This document shows, one piece after another, positions 1 to 7,567 of a DNA stretch of 64,000 nucleotides. A model generated the notes under the pieces. That model worked only from the letters and a program-made list of their open reading frames with translations. It was not told the DNA's origin and made no database searches. The stretch is from JADJDM01 sp044352985. GTDB lineage: Bacteria > Bacteroidota > Bacteroidia > B-17B0 > Aurantibacillaceae. The stretch is from positions 186,001 to 250,000 of the forward strand of contig JBILCU010000003.1 in assembly GCA_044352985.1 (NCBI GenBank), given 5' to 3'. The translations under genes and the position numbers were made by a program. Within the stretch, counting starts at the first letter, position 1. Every line of letters begins with the position of its first letter.

Positions 1-162
1 TGAAAGTTCAATTCCAAAAGGAATTATACCAATGGTTTTTTCAAATTTTGAAATAAACCAATTTGGTATTTCTAAAGGGATAATTTTTTGTAGGGCAGTT
101 ATTCCTGCTAATGAAAGATAAAGTAGCTGAATGAGAAATATTCTATTAATGTTTAACCGCAT
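1..162 (-). CDS. Membrane protein N-terminus, possibly DoxX/MauE-like (partial)
   Basis: Only the first 54 codons are in the window; the frame runs open off the left edge. The ATG lies 15 nt downstream of the cysM stop on the same strand, so it probably continues the sulfur transcript. The start MRLNINRIFL is followed by a hydrophobic helix at residues 8-25 (FLIQLLYLSLAGITAL), then QKIIPLEIPNWF and an FEKTIG segment. A short first helix ending in a Q/PK-type turn is typical of small DoxX or MauE-like quinone or redox membrane proteins, but the piece is too short to be sure of the family. Alternative: any small integral membrane protein. Confidence 0.5.
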   Translation of the reverse strand, partial: MRLNINRIFLIQLLYLSLAGITALQKIIPLEIPNWFISKFEKTIGIIPFGIELS

Positions 163-177
163 ACTTAACAAAGATAA

Positions 178-1059
178 TTATTCAAACAAATCAGTAGATA
201 AATATTTATCTCCACGATCACAGATGATTGCCACAACAACTCCGCTATCAATCTCATCGATTAATTTCATTGCTGTTGCAACTGAACCACCGCTGCTCAT
301 GCCCCCGAAAACTCCTTCCTCTTTTGCCAAACGTTGAGCCATGATTTTAGCATCTGTATCTGATACCTCCATTATTCTGTCTACCCTTTTAGCATCAAAT
401 ATTTTTGGTAAATATTCAATCGGCCATTTTCTGATGCCGGGAATTTTAGCGCCATCTTTTGGCTGGGCACCAATAATTTGAATGTTAGGATTTTGTTCTT
501 TTAAATATCTTGATACTCCCATAATTGTTCCTGTGGTTCCCATTGCCGAAACAAAGTGTGTAACTTGCCCTTGTGTATCGCGGTAAATTTCAGGTCCAGT
601 TGTTTTGTAATGCATGTTGGGGTTATCCTGATTAGCAAATTGATTTAACATCAAATAACCACCTTCGCTCACTTTTTTGTGCGCATAATCAATTGCTCCT
701 TCCATGGCAACACTTTCGGGTGTGAGGGTAACAGTAGCGCCGAAAGCTTTCATGGTTAACACGCGTTCGCGTGTTGAATTTTCAGGCATCACTAATTCTA
801 TTTCTACATTCATCAAACGCGCAATCATGGCTAATGCTATGCCCGTGTTTCCACTTGTGGCTTCAATTAATTTCATACCGGGCTTTAATTCTCCTCTGTC
901 TAAAGCACCTTTAATTAATCCATAAGCTGCACGGTCTTTCACACTACCTCCTGGATTATGGCCTTCGAGTTTTGCTAATAGTTTTACATTCGGTTTTTTA
1001 TTAATGTGTTGCAATTCTACCAAAGGTGTATTGCCAATGAAATCTAGAAGAGTTGCCAT
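178..1059 (-). CDS. cysM: Cysteine synthase, CysM-type (PLP-dependent)
   Basis: Condenses O-acetylserine (CysM enzymes can also use thiosulfate or sulfocysteine) with sulfide to make L-cysteine; cytosolic. The 293-residue length fits the family (about 300). The PLP-binding lysine is K41 in NPGGSVKDR, the substrate loop is SGNTG at 69-73, and a glycine-rich phosphate loop GTTGT lies near 175. The segment IGAQP...IPGIRKWPIEYLP is characteristic of CysM rather than CysK. The gene starts 3 nt after cysE, as in many Bacteroidota cysE-cysM pairs, which suggests translational coupling. It is one of the last genes of the sulfur cluster. The family is certain; the CysM versus CysK choice is likely but rests on motif memory. 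Confidence 0.94.
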   Translation of the reverse strand: MATLLDFIGNTPLVELQHINKKPNVKLLAKLEGHNPGGSVKDRAAYGLIKGALDRGELKPGMKLIEATSGNTGIALAMIARLMNVEIELVMPENSTRERVLTMKAFGATVTLTPESVAMEGAIDYAHKKVSEGGYLMLNQFANQDNPNMHYKTTGPEIYRDTQGQVTHFVSAMGTTGTIMGVSRYLKEQNPNIQIIGAQPKDGAKIPGIRKWPIEYLPKIFDAKRVDRIMEVSDTDAKIMAQRLAKEEGVFGGMSSGGSVATAMKLIDEIDSGVVVAIICDRGDKYLSTDLFE

Positions 1060-1062
1060 AAT

Positions 1063-1869
1063 TTATTTTGCTTTTTCGATATTGATTTGTGCTTTGTGAT
1101 AAATAACGGATTGCGCAGGAACACTTTCTGTTAACCAAACATTTCCTCCAATTACAGAGGAGTGCCCGATAATTGTATTTCCTCCCAAAATGGTAGCTCC
1201 TGCATAAATTACCACATTATCGTCTATAGTTGGGTGACGTTTGGTTTGAGCCATGTTTTTACTGACACTCAATGCGCCCAAAGTAACACCTTGATACAAT
1301 TTTACATTTTTACCAATCTCTGTTGTTTCGCCAATTACAATTCCAGTTCCATGATCGATAAAAAAACGTTCGTCAATTTTTGCAGCAGGATGAATGTCGA
1401 CACCGGTTTTACTGTGGGCAATTTCTGTTAATATTCTTGGAATGAACGGAACATTTAATTTGTGTAAAGCATGTGCAATGCGATAAATTGCAATGGCATA
1501 AAATCCAGGATAGGAACGAATGACTTCATCTCTGTTCTTAGCTGCAGGATCACCTGCTTCAATGGCTTCTGCATCTTTATTTAAAAGCGAATAAATTTCA
1601 GGTAATTGCTTGTCAAAATTTGAAATGACACTTTCAATTTCATCTTCCATGAAATTTTCCACATACAACAAGGCGGTTAAAAGAAGTTGTTGTGCATTAC
1701 TGTATTCTTGCTCCAATTCTTCTTTATCCGAAAAGTTTTTATTGCTGTATGCCGGAAACAAAACAGATAGAATGGTATCAATAAAATCCTGCACTAAAAA
1801 AGGTGATGGTAAATTGGTTTTATTGCTATGCGTTTCAAATAATTGTTTTATAAATTGTTTATTTGCCAT
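1063..1869 (-). CDS. cysE: Serine O-acetyltransferase
   Basis: Transfers acetyl from acetyl-CoA to L-serine, giving O-acetylserine for the neighbouring CysM. The N-terminal half (residues 1-150) is helical; the C-terminal half is a left-handed beta helix with hexapeptide repeats. The DIHPAAKI segment (about 158-165), DHGTGIVIGE (about 172-181) and QGVTLGA (193-199) hold the usual active-site histidines and the SAT signature. The length of 268 is normal for a serine acetyltransferase with the N-terminal trimer-dimerising domain. It is packed between cysN (2 nt) and cysM (3 nt). CysE enzymes are commonly feedback-inhibited by cysteine; I cannot judge that here. Confidence 0.95.
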   Translation of the reverse strand: MANKQFIKQLFETHSNKTNLPSPFLVQDFIDTILSVLFPAYSNKNFSDKEELEQEYSNAQQLLLTALLYVENFMEDEIESVISNFDKQLPEIYSLLNKDAEAIEAGDPAAKNRDEVIRSYPGFYAIAIYRIAHALHKLNVPFIPRILTEIAHSKTGVDIHPAAKIDERFFIDHGTGIVIGETTEIGKNVKLYQGVTLGALSVSKNMAQTKRHPTIDDNVVIYAGATILGGNTIIGHSSVIGGNVWLTESVPAQSVIYHKAQINIEKAK

Positions 1870-1871
1870 GT

Positions 1872-3116
1872 TTAGTAGATGGTTCCCGCTGCCACGGTGT
1901 TGTTTGTGTTTTCGTTGATTAGAATGAAAGCCCCTGTTGATCGGTTCTCTGCATAAGAATCAAAACTAATGCTTTCTGAAGTTTTAATCAGTACTTTACA
2001 AATGTCATTTAGTTTCATTGTACCATCGCTTTCTAAATTTTCAAAAGTATGGATATCAACTTTTGCATGAATTTCTTTAATCATTGCTTTTGTTCTAAAG
2101 CTATTTTGTTGCAGAAGTAATTTCTGTCCAGACTGAAACGCTGTATTATCCATCCAGCAGATAGTTGCATTTAATTCACGCTCGGTTGTTGGTAGTTTTT
2201 CAAGAGCAACAATGCTGCTTCCTCTGCTAATATCAACATCATCTTTTAAATGAATCACGACCGGATCACCAATGTTTGCCACTTCAACTTCTTGCTGATG
2301 CTTTTCTATTTTATTAATGCTTGTTTCAATTCCTGAAGGCAACACTAATACTCGTTGCCCTTTTTGATAGGTTCCACTTAACACTTTACCGGCATAACCT
2401 CTGTAATCGTGCAGCTCATTTGTTTGTGGACGAATAACGTATTGCACTTGAAAACGGGCATCTTCTTTTTGCTTATTTTCAATTATAGTAACATCCTCTA
2501 AAAACTTTAATAAAGGTTGTCCCTTATACCAAGGCATATTTGCTGATGAACTGACTACGTTATCACCTGCTAATGCTGAGGCAGGTATAAAATGAATGTG
2601 TTTTAGTGATAGTGGTTTTGAAAACTCAGTGTAATCTGCTTTTATTTTATTGAAAACATTTTCGGAATAGTTAACCAAATCCATTTTATTTACACATACC
2701 AATACATGAGGAATTCCAAGTAAGGAAGATAAAATGCTATGACGTTTAGTTTGATCGGTTATGCCATTTCTTGCATCAATTAATATAATAGCCAAATCTG
2801 CATTTGATGCTCCTGTAAACATGTTGCGTGTATATTGAATATGTCCGGGTGTATCTGCAATGATGAATTTTCTTTTTTCGGTACTGAAATATTTGTAGGC
2901 AACATCAATGGTTATGCCTTGTTCGCGCTCTGCACGTAAGCCATCAGTTAACAATGCCAAATCAATTTCAGTATTTGTGCCAACTGTTTTACTTTGACGT
3001 GTTAATGTTTCAATGATATCTGTAGAAATGGATTTGCTATCGTATAATAATCTTCCTATTAACGTGCTTTTTCCATCATCTACGTTTCCTGCTGTGAAAA
3101 ATCTGAGTAAGTCCAT
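1872..3116 (-). CDS. cysN: Sulfate adenylyltransferase subunit 1 (GTPase)
   Basis: Regulatory GTPase subunit of ATP sulfurylase; GTP hydrolysis drives formation of APS from sulfate and ATP on CysD. EF-Tu-like G motifs are clear: P-loop GNVDDGKS at 10-17, DTPGH at 88-92 and NKMD at 143-146, followed by two beta-barrel domains. At 414 residues it is a stand-alone CysN with no C-terminal CysC (APS kinase) fusion. cysN normally follows cysD directly; here a four-helix-bundle gene and repeat arrays lie between them. Assignment is secure. Confidence 0.95.
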   Translation of the reverse strand: MDLLRFFTAGNVDDGKSTLIGRLLYDSKSISTDIIETLTRQSKTVGTNTEIDLALLTDGLRAEREQGITIDVAYKYFSTEKRKFIIADTPGHIQYTRNMFTGASNADLAIILIDARNGITDQTKRHSILSSLLGIPHVLVCVNKMDLVNYSENVFNKIKADYTEFSKPLSLKHIHFIPASALAGDNVVSSSANMPWYKGQPLLKFLEDVTIIENKQKEDARFQVQYVIRPQTNELHDYRGYAGKVLSGTYQKGQRVLVLPSGIETSINKIEKHQQEVEVANIGDPVVIHLKDDVDISRGSSIVALEKLPTTERELNATICWMDNTAFQSGQKLLLQQNSFRTKAMIKEIHAKVDIHTFENLESDGTMKLNDICKVLIKTSESISFDSYAENRSTGAFILINENTNNTVAAGTIY

Positions 3117-3217
3117 GTTTATTGAGTTATGAATTATTAGTTATGAGATATAAGTTATGATTTATTAGTTGTGGGTTTTGAGTGATGAGATATTAGTTTT
3201 GAATTATTGGTTATGGG
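3117..3217. repeat. Low-complexity TTATGAGTTATTAG-type array, left of four-helix-bundle gene
   Basis: The gap between cysN and the four-helix-bundle gene is almost wholly made of degenerate GAGTTATGAATTATTAG/GTTATGAG units. The same motif in the opposite orientation (CATAACTC, ATCACTC, CTAACTC) fills the other side of that gene, so the two arrays form inverted low-complexity flanks. No promoter or coding signal is visible. Confidence 0.7.
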
Positions 3218-3589
3218 TTATTTTTTAAGTTGATGATTTTGTTTGGTAGTTAAAATAGCGCTTCGAATCATTTTTAATAATTCCGTTGATTCATTATAAA
3301 TGCGTTCAAATTCTTTTTGGTTAATGTATTCTGTTTGATACAATAATTCAATCCAATAAATTGTTTCGTCACATTCTTTTTGAGAAATTGAAAGTTTATG
3401 AATGAAATCTGCTTTACTTTCTGCATTTTGAGCTTCTCTAACCAAAGCCCCAATTGCTGTTCCGCTTCTTAATAATTGTTTACTCAATACAAATTCCTTT
3501 TTTGTTTCTACAAGGGATTTATAAAGTTTCACCACACCAATCGCAAACAAAAAACTTTTTTCTTTAATTATACTTTTTCGCTCACTCAT
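3218..3589 (-). CDS. Four-helix-bundle protein (23S rRNA intervening-sequence family)
   Basis: A 123-residue, almost all-helical protein. The segments LFAIGVVKLYKSL, EFVLSKQLLRSGTAIGALVREAQNAESKADFIHKLSIS and ECDETIYWIELL match the widespread S23/IVP four-helix-bundle family, members of which are encoded in 23S rRNA intervening sequences and which is related in fold to Avd of diversity-generating retroelements. Function is unknown for stand-alone copies; RNA or nucleic-acid binding is presumed. It is oddly placed between cysD and cysN and flanked on both sides by inverted low-complexity arrays, so it looks inserted. No reverse transcriptase is near, so a retroelement role is not supported. 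Confidence 0.85.
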   Translation of the reverse strand: MSERKSIIKEKSFLFAIGVVKLYKSLVETKKEFVLSKQLLRSGTAIGALVREAQNAESKADFIHKLSISQKECDETIYWIELLYQTEYINQKEFERIYNESTELLKMIRSAILTTKQNHQLKK

Positions 3590-3599
3590 TATTTTTCAA

Positions 3600-3830
3600 A
3601 TTTAATTATCAAGTCTAATTCTTCGCTAGTCATTAATCACTCTCAACTCATTACTCAAAAATCATAATTGTCTAGTTCTCGACTACGCTCGAACTGACAA
3701 GATTTTTACTTTTTCTACTAATCATTCATCACTCCCAACTCCCAACTCCCAACTCCCAACTCCCAACTCCCAACTCAACATTCATCACTCCTAACTCCTA
3801 ACTCATCACTCATAACTCCTCTAAAAATAC
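3600..3830. repeat. Low-complexity arrays with six tandem CTCCCAA heptamers
   Basis: Gap between the four-helix-bundle gene and cysD. It holds ATCACTCTCAACTCATTACTC units, one copy of the TCGA hairpin repeat (about 3,666-3,700), six perfect head-to-tail copies of the 7-mer CTCCCAA at 3,732-3,773, then CTAACTC and CATAACTC variants. The array is in inverse orientation to the one on the other side of the four-helix-bundle gene. No gene is visible. Perfect short tandem copies of this kind are prone to slippage. Confidence 0.8.
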
Positions 3831-4729
3831 CCCCCTTTTTTTCGATCTTCCATGGCGGCTTCGCTTATGCGATCGTCCATACGAGTTGCGCCACGTTCAC
3901 TGATTTTTGCTTCTTTTAATTCTGCAATGATATCATCAACAGTATACGCTTCGCTTTCAATTGCAGCCGTACAGGTCATGTCGCCAACGGTTCTGTATCG
4001 TACATTTTTCTTAACAATTACATCTGTTGGTTCAATTACCACGAATTCATTTGTATTCATTAATTGACCGTTTTCTGTAACAATACATTCTCTTTCGTGC
4101 GTAAAATAAATAGAAGGCAATTCAATGTTTTCGCGTTTAATGTAATTCCACACATCTAGTTCAGTCCAATTACTGATTGGAAATACACGAACATTTTCAC
4201 CCTTATTAATTTTGCCATTGTAAATGTTCCACAATTCAGGGCGTTGTTTTTTTGGATCCCACTGTCCAAATTCATCTCTAACGGAAAAGATACGTTCTTT
4301 TGCACGTGCTTTTTCTTCATCTCTTCTTGCGCCACCAATGCAGGCATCAAATTCAAATTCTTCTATAACATCAAGCAAGGTATAGGTTTGCAAGGCATTT
4401 CTGCTTGGAAACTTACCTTTTCCATCTTGTAATTTTTTTACTTTAATTGTGTCTTCTACTTTTCTTACAATTAGTTTTTCATCTAATATTTTTGCAAGGT
4501 TATCTCTATAATTCAATGCTTCAGGAAAGTTATGCCCAGTATCAACATGTACTAATGGAAAAGGAAATTTACCTGGACGAAATGCTTTAATGGCAAGGTG
4601 AACTAGGCAAATACTATCTTTTCCACCACTGAATAATAATGCAGGACGTTCAAACTGTCCGGCTACTTCACGCAGAATGTAAATAGCTTCTGCTTCTAGT
4701 TGATCTAGGTAATCGTGTTGTGTTTTCAT
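3821..4729 (-). CDS. cysD: Sulfate adenylyltransferase subunit 2
   Basis: Catalytic subunit of ATP sulfurylase, making APS from sulfate and ATP with CysN. It is a PP-loop ATP pyrophosphatase: SGGKDS at 34-39, HVDTGHNFPE at about 81-90, and the family-typical CIGGARRDEEKARAKER segment. The C-terminus RISEAAMEDRKKGGYF is the classic CysD ending. The 302-residue length is normal. Its partner cysN is separated from it by an inserted gene and repeats, so stoichiometric co-translation may be weakened unless one long transcript is made. Confidence 0.96.
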   Translation of the reverse strand: MKTQHDYLDQLEAEAIYILREVAGQFERPALLFSGGKDSICLVHLAIKAFRPGKFPFPLVHVDTGHNFPEALNYRDNLAKILDEKLIVRKVEDTIKVKKLQDGKGKFPSRNALQTYTLLDVIEEFEFDACIGGARRDEEKARAKERIFSVRDEFGQWDPKKQRPELWNIYNGKINKGENVRVFPISNWTELDVWNYIKRENIELPSIYFTHERECIVTENGQLMNTNEFVVIEPTDVIVKKNVRYRTVGDMTCTAAIESEAYTVDDIIAELKEAKISERGATRMDDRISEAAMEDRKKGGYF

Positions 4730-4971
4730 GGTTTACTTTTTACTTTCATTTATAATTTACAACGCATCAATCAAAAAATCTGAAATCTTAATTGTCCACT
4801 TCTCGACTCCGCTCGAAGTGACAATTTTATTTTCAATTATGATTTACAACTCATCACTCCTAACTTATCATTCAAAAAATCTGAAATCTTAATTCTTAAA
4901 TTTTAATTGTCTACTTCTCGACTTCGCTCGAAGTGACAGTTTAGTGTCAAATCAACCTAAGTGGAGATTTT
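4730..4971. repeat. Intergenic tandem duplication with two TCGA-type repeats
   Basis: Between cysH and cysD. A unit reading ATTTACAAC..ATCA..TCAAAAAATCTGAAATCTTAATTG..CTTCTCGACT is present twice (about 4,750-4,826 and 4,841-4,941), each ending in a CTCGACTTCGCTCGAAGTGACA-type element. No coding sequence or convincing terminator is seen. Confidence 0.7.
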
Positions 4972-5670
4972 TTATTTACTATGTAATCCGCATTCTTTTT
5001 TACTATTATCTTCCCACCACCATCTGCCTGCTCTAAAATCTTCTCCTTCTTTAATTGCACGCGTGCAAGGCTGACAACCAATACTTACAATACCTTTATC
5101 GTGAAGCGGATTGTAAGGAATATTATGTTTTCTAATGTATGATTTCACTTCGTCAAAAGTCCAATGCAGTAATGGATGTACTTTAATGATTTTATTTGCC
5201 TCGTCCCATTCTGCTATTGGCATATTCTCTCTGTTGCCGGATTGCTCGGACCTAATTCCTGTTGTCCAAATGGTATAACCTTTAAGTGCTCTGTTTAATG
5301 GTTCTACTTTTCTGATGTAACAACACTCTTTTCTGTTTTCAATACTTTCATAAAAACTGAATGGACCTTTTTTAGTAACTAAATCTTCAACTTTTTCTGT
5401 ATTGGGATAATACACTTTGATCTCTTTTTTATATCGTTCAAGTGTACTGTTTAATACAGAATAGGTTTCAGGAAAAATGCGACCAGTGTCTAAAGTAAAA
5501 ACATCAATAGTTAAGGATTCTGAAAAAATTAAATGAGTAATCACCTGATCTTCGTAACCTAAACTCGTTGAAAACACTACACGTTCATTATGCAATAAAG
5601 AAAGTGTTTGCAAAATTTCTGCTGCATTTTTTCCTTCAATTTTATTTATAAGTTGAGCGACCTTATCCAT
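4972..5670 (-). CDS. cysH: Adenylylsulfate (APS) reductase, thioredoxin-dependent, CysH family
   Basis: Reduces activated sulfate to sulfite with thioredoxin. It has a PP-loop domain, and the catalytic cysteine sits in KKECGLH at C227. The CC pair at 116-117 (RKECCYIRK) together with C199-x2-C202 (IGCQPCTR) forms the four-cysteine [4Fe-4S] signature that marks APS-type rather than PAPS-type enzymes. This agrees with the absence of an APS kinase (CysC) in the cluster. The length of 232 is normal. The gene follows metZ by 5 nt. NCBI-style naming may call it phosphoadenylyl-sulfate reductase; the cysteine pattern argues for APS. Confidence 0.93.
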   Translation of the reverse strand: MDKVAQLINKIEGKNAAEILQTLSLLHNERVVFSTSLGYEDQVITHLIFSESLTIDVFTLDTGRIFPETYSVLNSTLERYKKEIKVYYPNTEKVEDLVTKKGPFSFYESIENRKECCYIRKVEPLNRALKGYTIWTTGIRSEQSGNRENMPIAEWDEANKIIKVHPLLHWTFDEVKSYIRKHNIPYNPLHDKGIVSIGCQPCTRAIKEGEDFRAGRWWWEDNSKKECGLHSK

Positions 5671-5675
5671 CTTAT

Positions 5676-6842
5676 TTAATTTAATGCTTGTAAAATATCC
5701 TCAAGAATATCTTGTTTGTTTTCCAAACCAATTGATATACGAATTAAACCATCACTTATTCCAACCTTTGCTCTTTCTTGAACACTTAATTTACAATGTG
5801 TTGATGATGCGGGATGCGTAGCGATACTTCTAGCATCGCCAAGATTGGGTGATATTTTTATCATTTGCAATTGATCCAAGAATTTTTTAGCAGCATCGTA
5901 TCCACCTTTTAAAGTAATTGTAATAATACCGCCACCTGCTCTCATTTGTTTTTTTGCAATGTGATGATGTGGATGAGACGGTAAAAAAGGATAAGAAACA
6001 TTTTCTAATTTGGCATTATCTTCCAATTGCTGTGCTACATATAAAGCATTTTCACAATGCCTGTCCATACGAATCGCAAGAGTTTCCAAACTTTTACTTA
6101 ATACCCATGCATTAAAAGGACTCATGGATGGTCCGGTTAATCTACCAAACAAATAGATTTCATGAATTAACTCTTTTTTGCCAACTACGATTCCACCTAA
6201 AACTCTTCCTTGTCCATCCATGTATTTGGTTGCGGAATGAATTACTAAATCAGCACCAAATTTTATGGGTTGCTGTAAATATGGCGTTGCAAAGCAATTA
6301 TCTACAATTAATATAACACCATGTTTTTTCGCAATAGAAGCAACTAATTCTAAATCGATTAATTCTATTGCTGGATTAGTAGGAGTTTCCAGGTAAATTA
6401 ATTTGGTTTCAGATTTAATCAATGACTCTAAAATATCAACTTGATTCGTATCAAAATAAGTATGACTAATATTCCATTTTGGAAAATGTTTAGTGAAAAT
6501 AGCATGTGTTGCTCCAAAAACAGAAGAACAAGAAATGACATGATCACCGGATTTTAATAATGCCATAAAGGTGGTGAAAATAGCCGCCATTCCTGATGCA
6601 GTAGCGAATCCTGCCTCAGCATTTTCAAGTAAACAAACTTTGTTAATGAACTCGTTATTGTTTGGATTTACATAACGTGAATAAATATAAGCATCGGTTT
6701 CTTCGTTAAATGCTGCGCGCATATCTTCTGCAGTATCAAACACAAAACTACTTGTTAGGTATAACGGTACGGAATGTTCATTGTTTTCACTACGTTCTAA
6801 TTGGGCTCTTATGGCTTGTGTTTCGAATTGTTTGTTTTTCAT
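5676..6842 (-). CDS. metZ: O-succinylhomoserine sulfhydrylase-like PLP enzyme
   Basis: Cys/Met-metabolism PLP enzyme (gamma-family), likely making homocysteine directly from O-succinyl- or O-acetyl-homoserine and sulfide. The PLP lysine is K206 in HSATKYMDGQGRVLGG; the GQGR motif after the lysine is typical of MetZ. SRYVNPNN (about 55-62) and TASGMAAIF (81-89) are family blocks. I start at MKNKQFETQAIRAQ (388 aa); an in-frame ATG 36 nt upstream would add a non-conserved MMLKNNNAKKLK leader. Neighbouring cysH begins 5 nt later. A cystathionine gamma-synthase or lyase activity cannot be excluded from sequence. Confidence 0.88.
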   Translation of the reverse strand: MKNKQFETQAIRAQLERSENNEHSVPLYLTSSFVFDTAEDMRAAFNEETDAYIYSRYVNPNNNEFINKVCLLENAEAGFATASGMAAIFTTFMALLKSGDHVISCSSVFGATHAIFTKHFPKWNISHTYFDTNQVDILESLIKSETKLIYLETPTNPAIELIDLELVASIAKKHGVILIVDNCFATPYLQQPIKFGADLVIHSATKYMDGQGRVLGGIVVGKKELIHEIYLFGRLTGPSMSPFNAWVLSKSLETLAIRMDRHCENALYVAQQLEDNAKLENVSYPFLPSHPHHHIAKKQMRAGGGIITITLKGGYDAAKKFLDQLQMIKISPNLGDARSIATHPASSTHCKLSVQERAKVGISDGLIRISIGLENKQDILEDILQALN

Positions 6843-6880
6843 TTTTAATTTTTTAGCATTATTGTTTTTCAACATCAATC

Positions 6881-6946
6881 AATTGTCTACTTCTCGACTA
6901 CGCTCGAAGTGACAATTGTCTTGTCAGGTCGAGCGTAGTCGTGACC
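6881..6946. repeat. TCGA hairpin repeat, copy with both arms
   Basis: Reads CTTCTCGACTACGCTCGAAG then TGACAATTGTCTTGTCAGG and TCGAGCGTAGTCGTGACC. The two arms are near-reverse-complements of about 23 nt around a short centre, so the RNA can form a strong stem. It lies just upstream of metZ on the minus strand. Confidence 0.8.
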
Positions 6947-6987
6947 TGCTTTTACATATTAAAATATTATTCACTTCTTCTCTTTCT

Positions 6988-7379
6988 TCACTTCTTGACT
7001 TGGCTCGAAGTGACAATTGACTTATCAGGTCGAGCGGAGTCGAGACATTGTACAAAGTTTATATTATATAACTTGTGAGATGTTTCATTTTTACATGCTG
7101 CATATTCAGCTAGGTTCTTCCAATTACTTTTTATTAATGCTTCTTTTTTTGCTTTACTCCACTTTTTAATTTTTGTTTCCCAATTTAAAGCCAAGTTATA
7201 ATCATTAAATAATTCACAGTAAACTAATTCAACAGGTCGTCTAGAATAAGTATAACATAAATTGTTTATTCCACTATTGTGTTCATTTAATCTTTTTTCT
7301 GGATTATTTTAACACCAGTGTAAAAAGTATTATCGTTACATTTTAAAATATATACATATAGATACTTTACTGTTTTCAT
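6988..7379 (-). pseudogene. Frameshifted GIY-YIG endonuclease-domain gene
   Basis: The first part reads MKTVKYLYVYILKCNDNTFYTGV and then stops after seven out-of-frame residues. Shifting frame restores NNPEKRLNEHNSGINN, then SRRPVELVYCELFNDY, LALNWETKIKKWSKAKKEAL and KSNWKNLAEYA, the typical small UPF0213-like GIY-YIG domain. The YVYIL and YTGV positions are the GIY and YIG strands. One base appears lost after the GTT codon (about 7,310). The reading frame's last residues (SARPDKSIVTSSQVKK) are encoded by a TCGA hairpin repeat, so the repeat supplies the stop. Either a real pseudogene or a sequencing error; function, if any, is nuclease-like and unknown. Confidence 0.82.
6989..7046. repeat. 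TCGA hairpin repeat at 3' end of GIY-YIG pseudogene
   Basis: CACTTCTTGACTTGGCTCGA, then AGTGACAATTGACTTATCAG and GTCGAGCGGAGTCGAGAC. Same two-arm structure as the neighbouring copies, with a few substitutions. It overlaps the C-terminal codons of the pseudogene. Confidence 0.75.
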
Positions 7380-7399
7380 TTAATTAATTTGTTTGAATT

Positions 7400-7457
7400 A
7401 CTTCTCGACTTCGCTCGAAGTGACAATTGTCTTGTCAGGTCGAGCGTAGTCGAGACC
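7400..7457. repeat. TCGA hairpin repeat upstream of GIY-YIG pseudogene
   Basis: Two-arm copy, CTTCTCGACTTCGCTCGAAG plus TGACAATTGTCTTGTCAGG plus TCGAGCGTAGTCGAGACC. With the copy at the 3' end it brackets the pseudogene. It is followed by a TTATATATTAAAATATTATTCAC spacer that also follows the 6,881 copy, so the repeat is longer than the hairpin alone. Confidence 0.8.
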
Positions 7458-7500
7458 TATTTTTTTATATATTAAAATATTATTCACATCTTCTCTTTCT

Positions 7501-7560
7501 TCACTTCTCGACTTCGCTCGAAGTGACAATTGTCTTGTCAGGTCGAGCGTAGTCGAGACC
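7501..7560. repeat. TCGA hairpin repeat just downstream of osmC-like gene
   Basis: The fourth two-arm copy in this 700-nt gap, nearly identical to the copy 100 nt away. On the minus strand it sits 8 nt after the OsmC-family stop codon and could act as a terminator-like or mRNA-stabilising stem. Confidence 0.8.
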
Positions 7561-7567
7561 TTTTATT

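Noticed and set aside
3117..3830. Diversity-generating retroelement (Avd-like four-helix bundle)
   Set aside because: No reverse transcriptase, no template/variable repeat pair and no target gene with a variable C-terminus nearby. The protein more simply belongs to the S23/IVP family.
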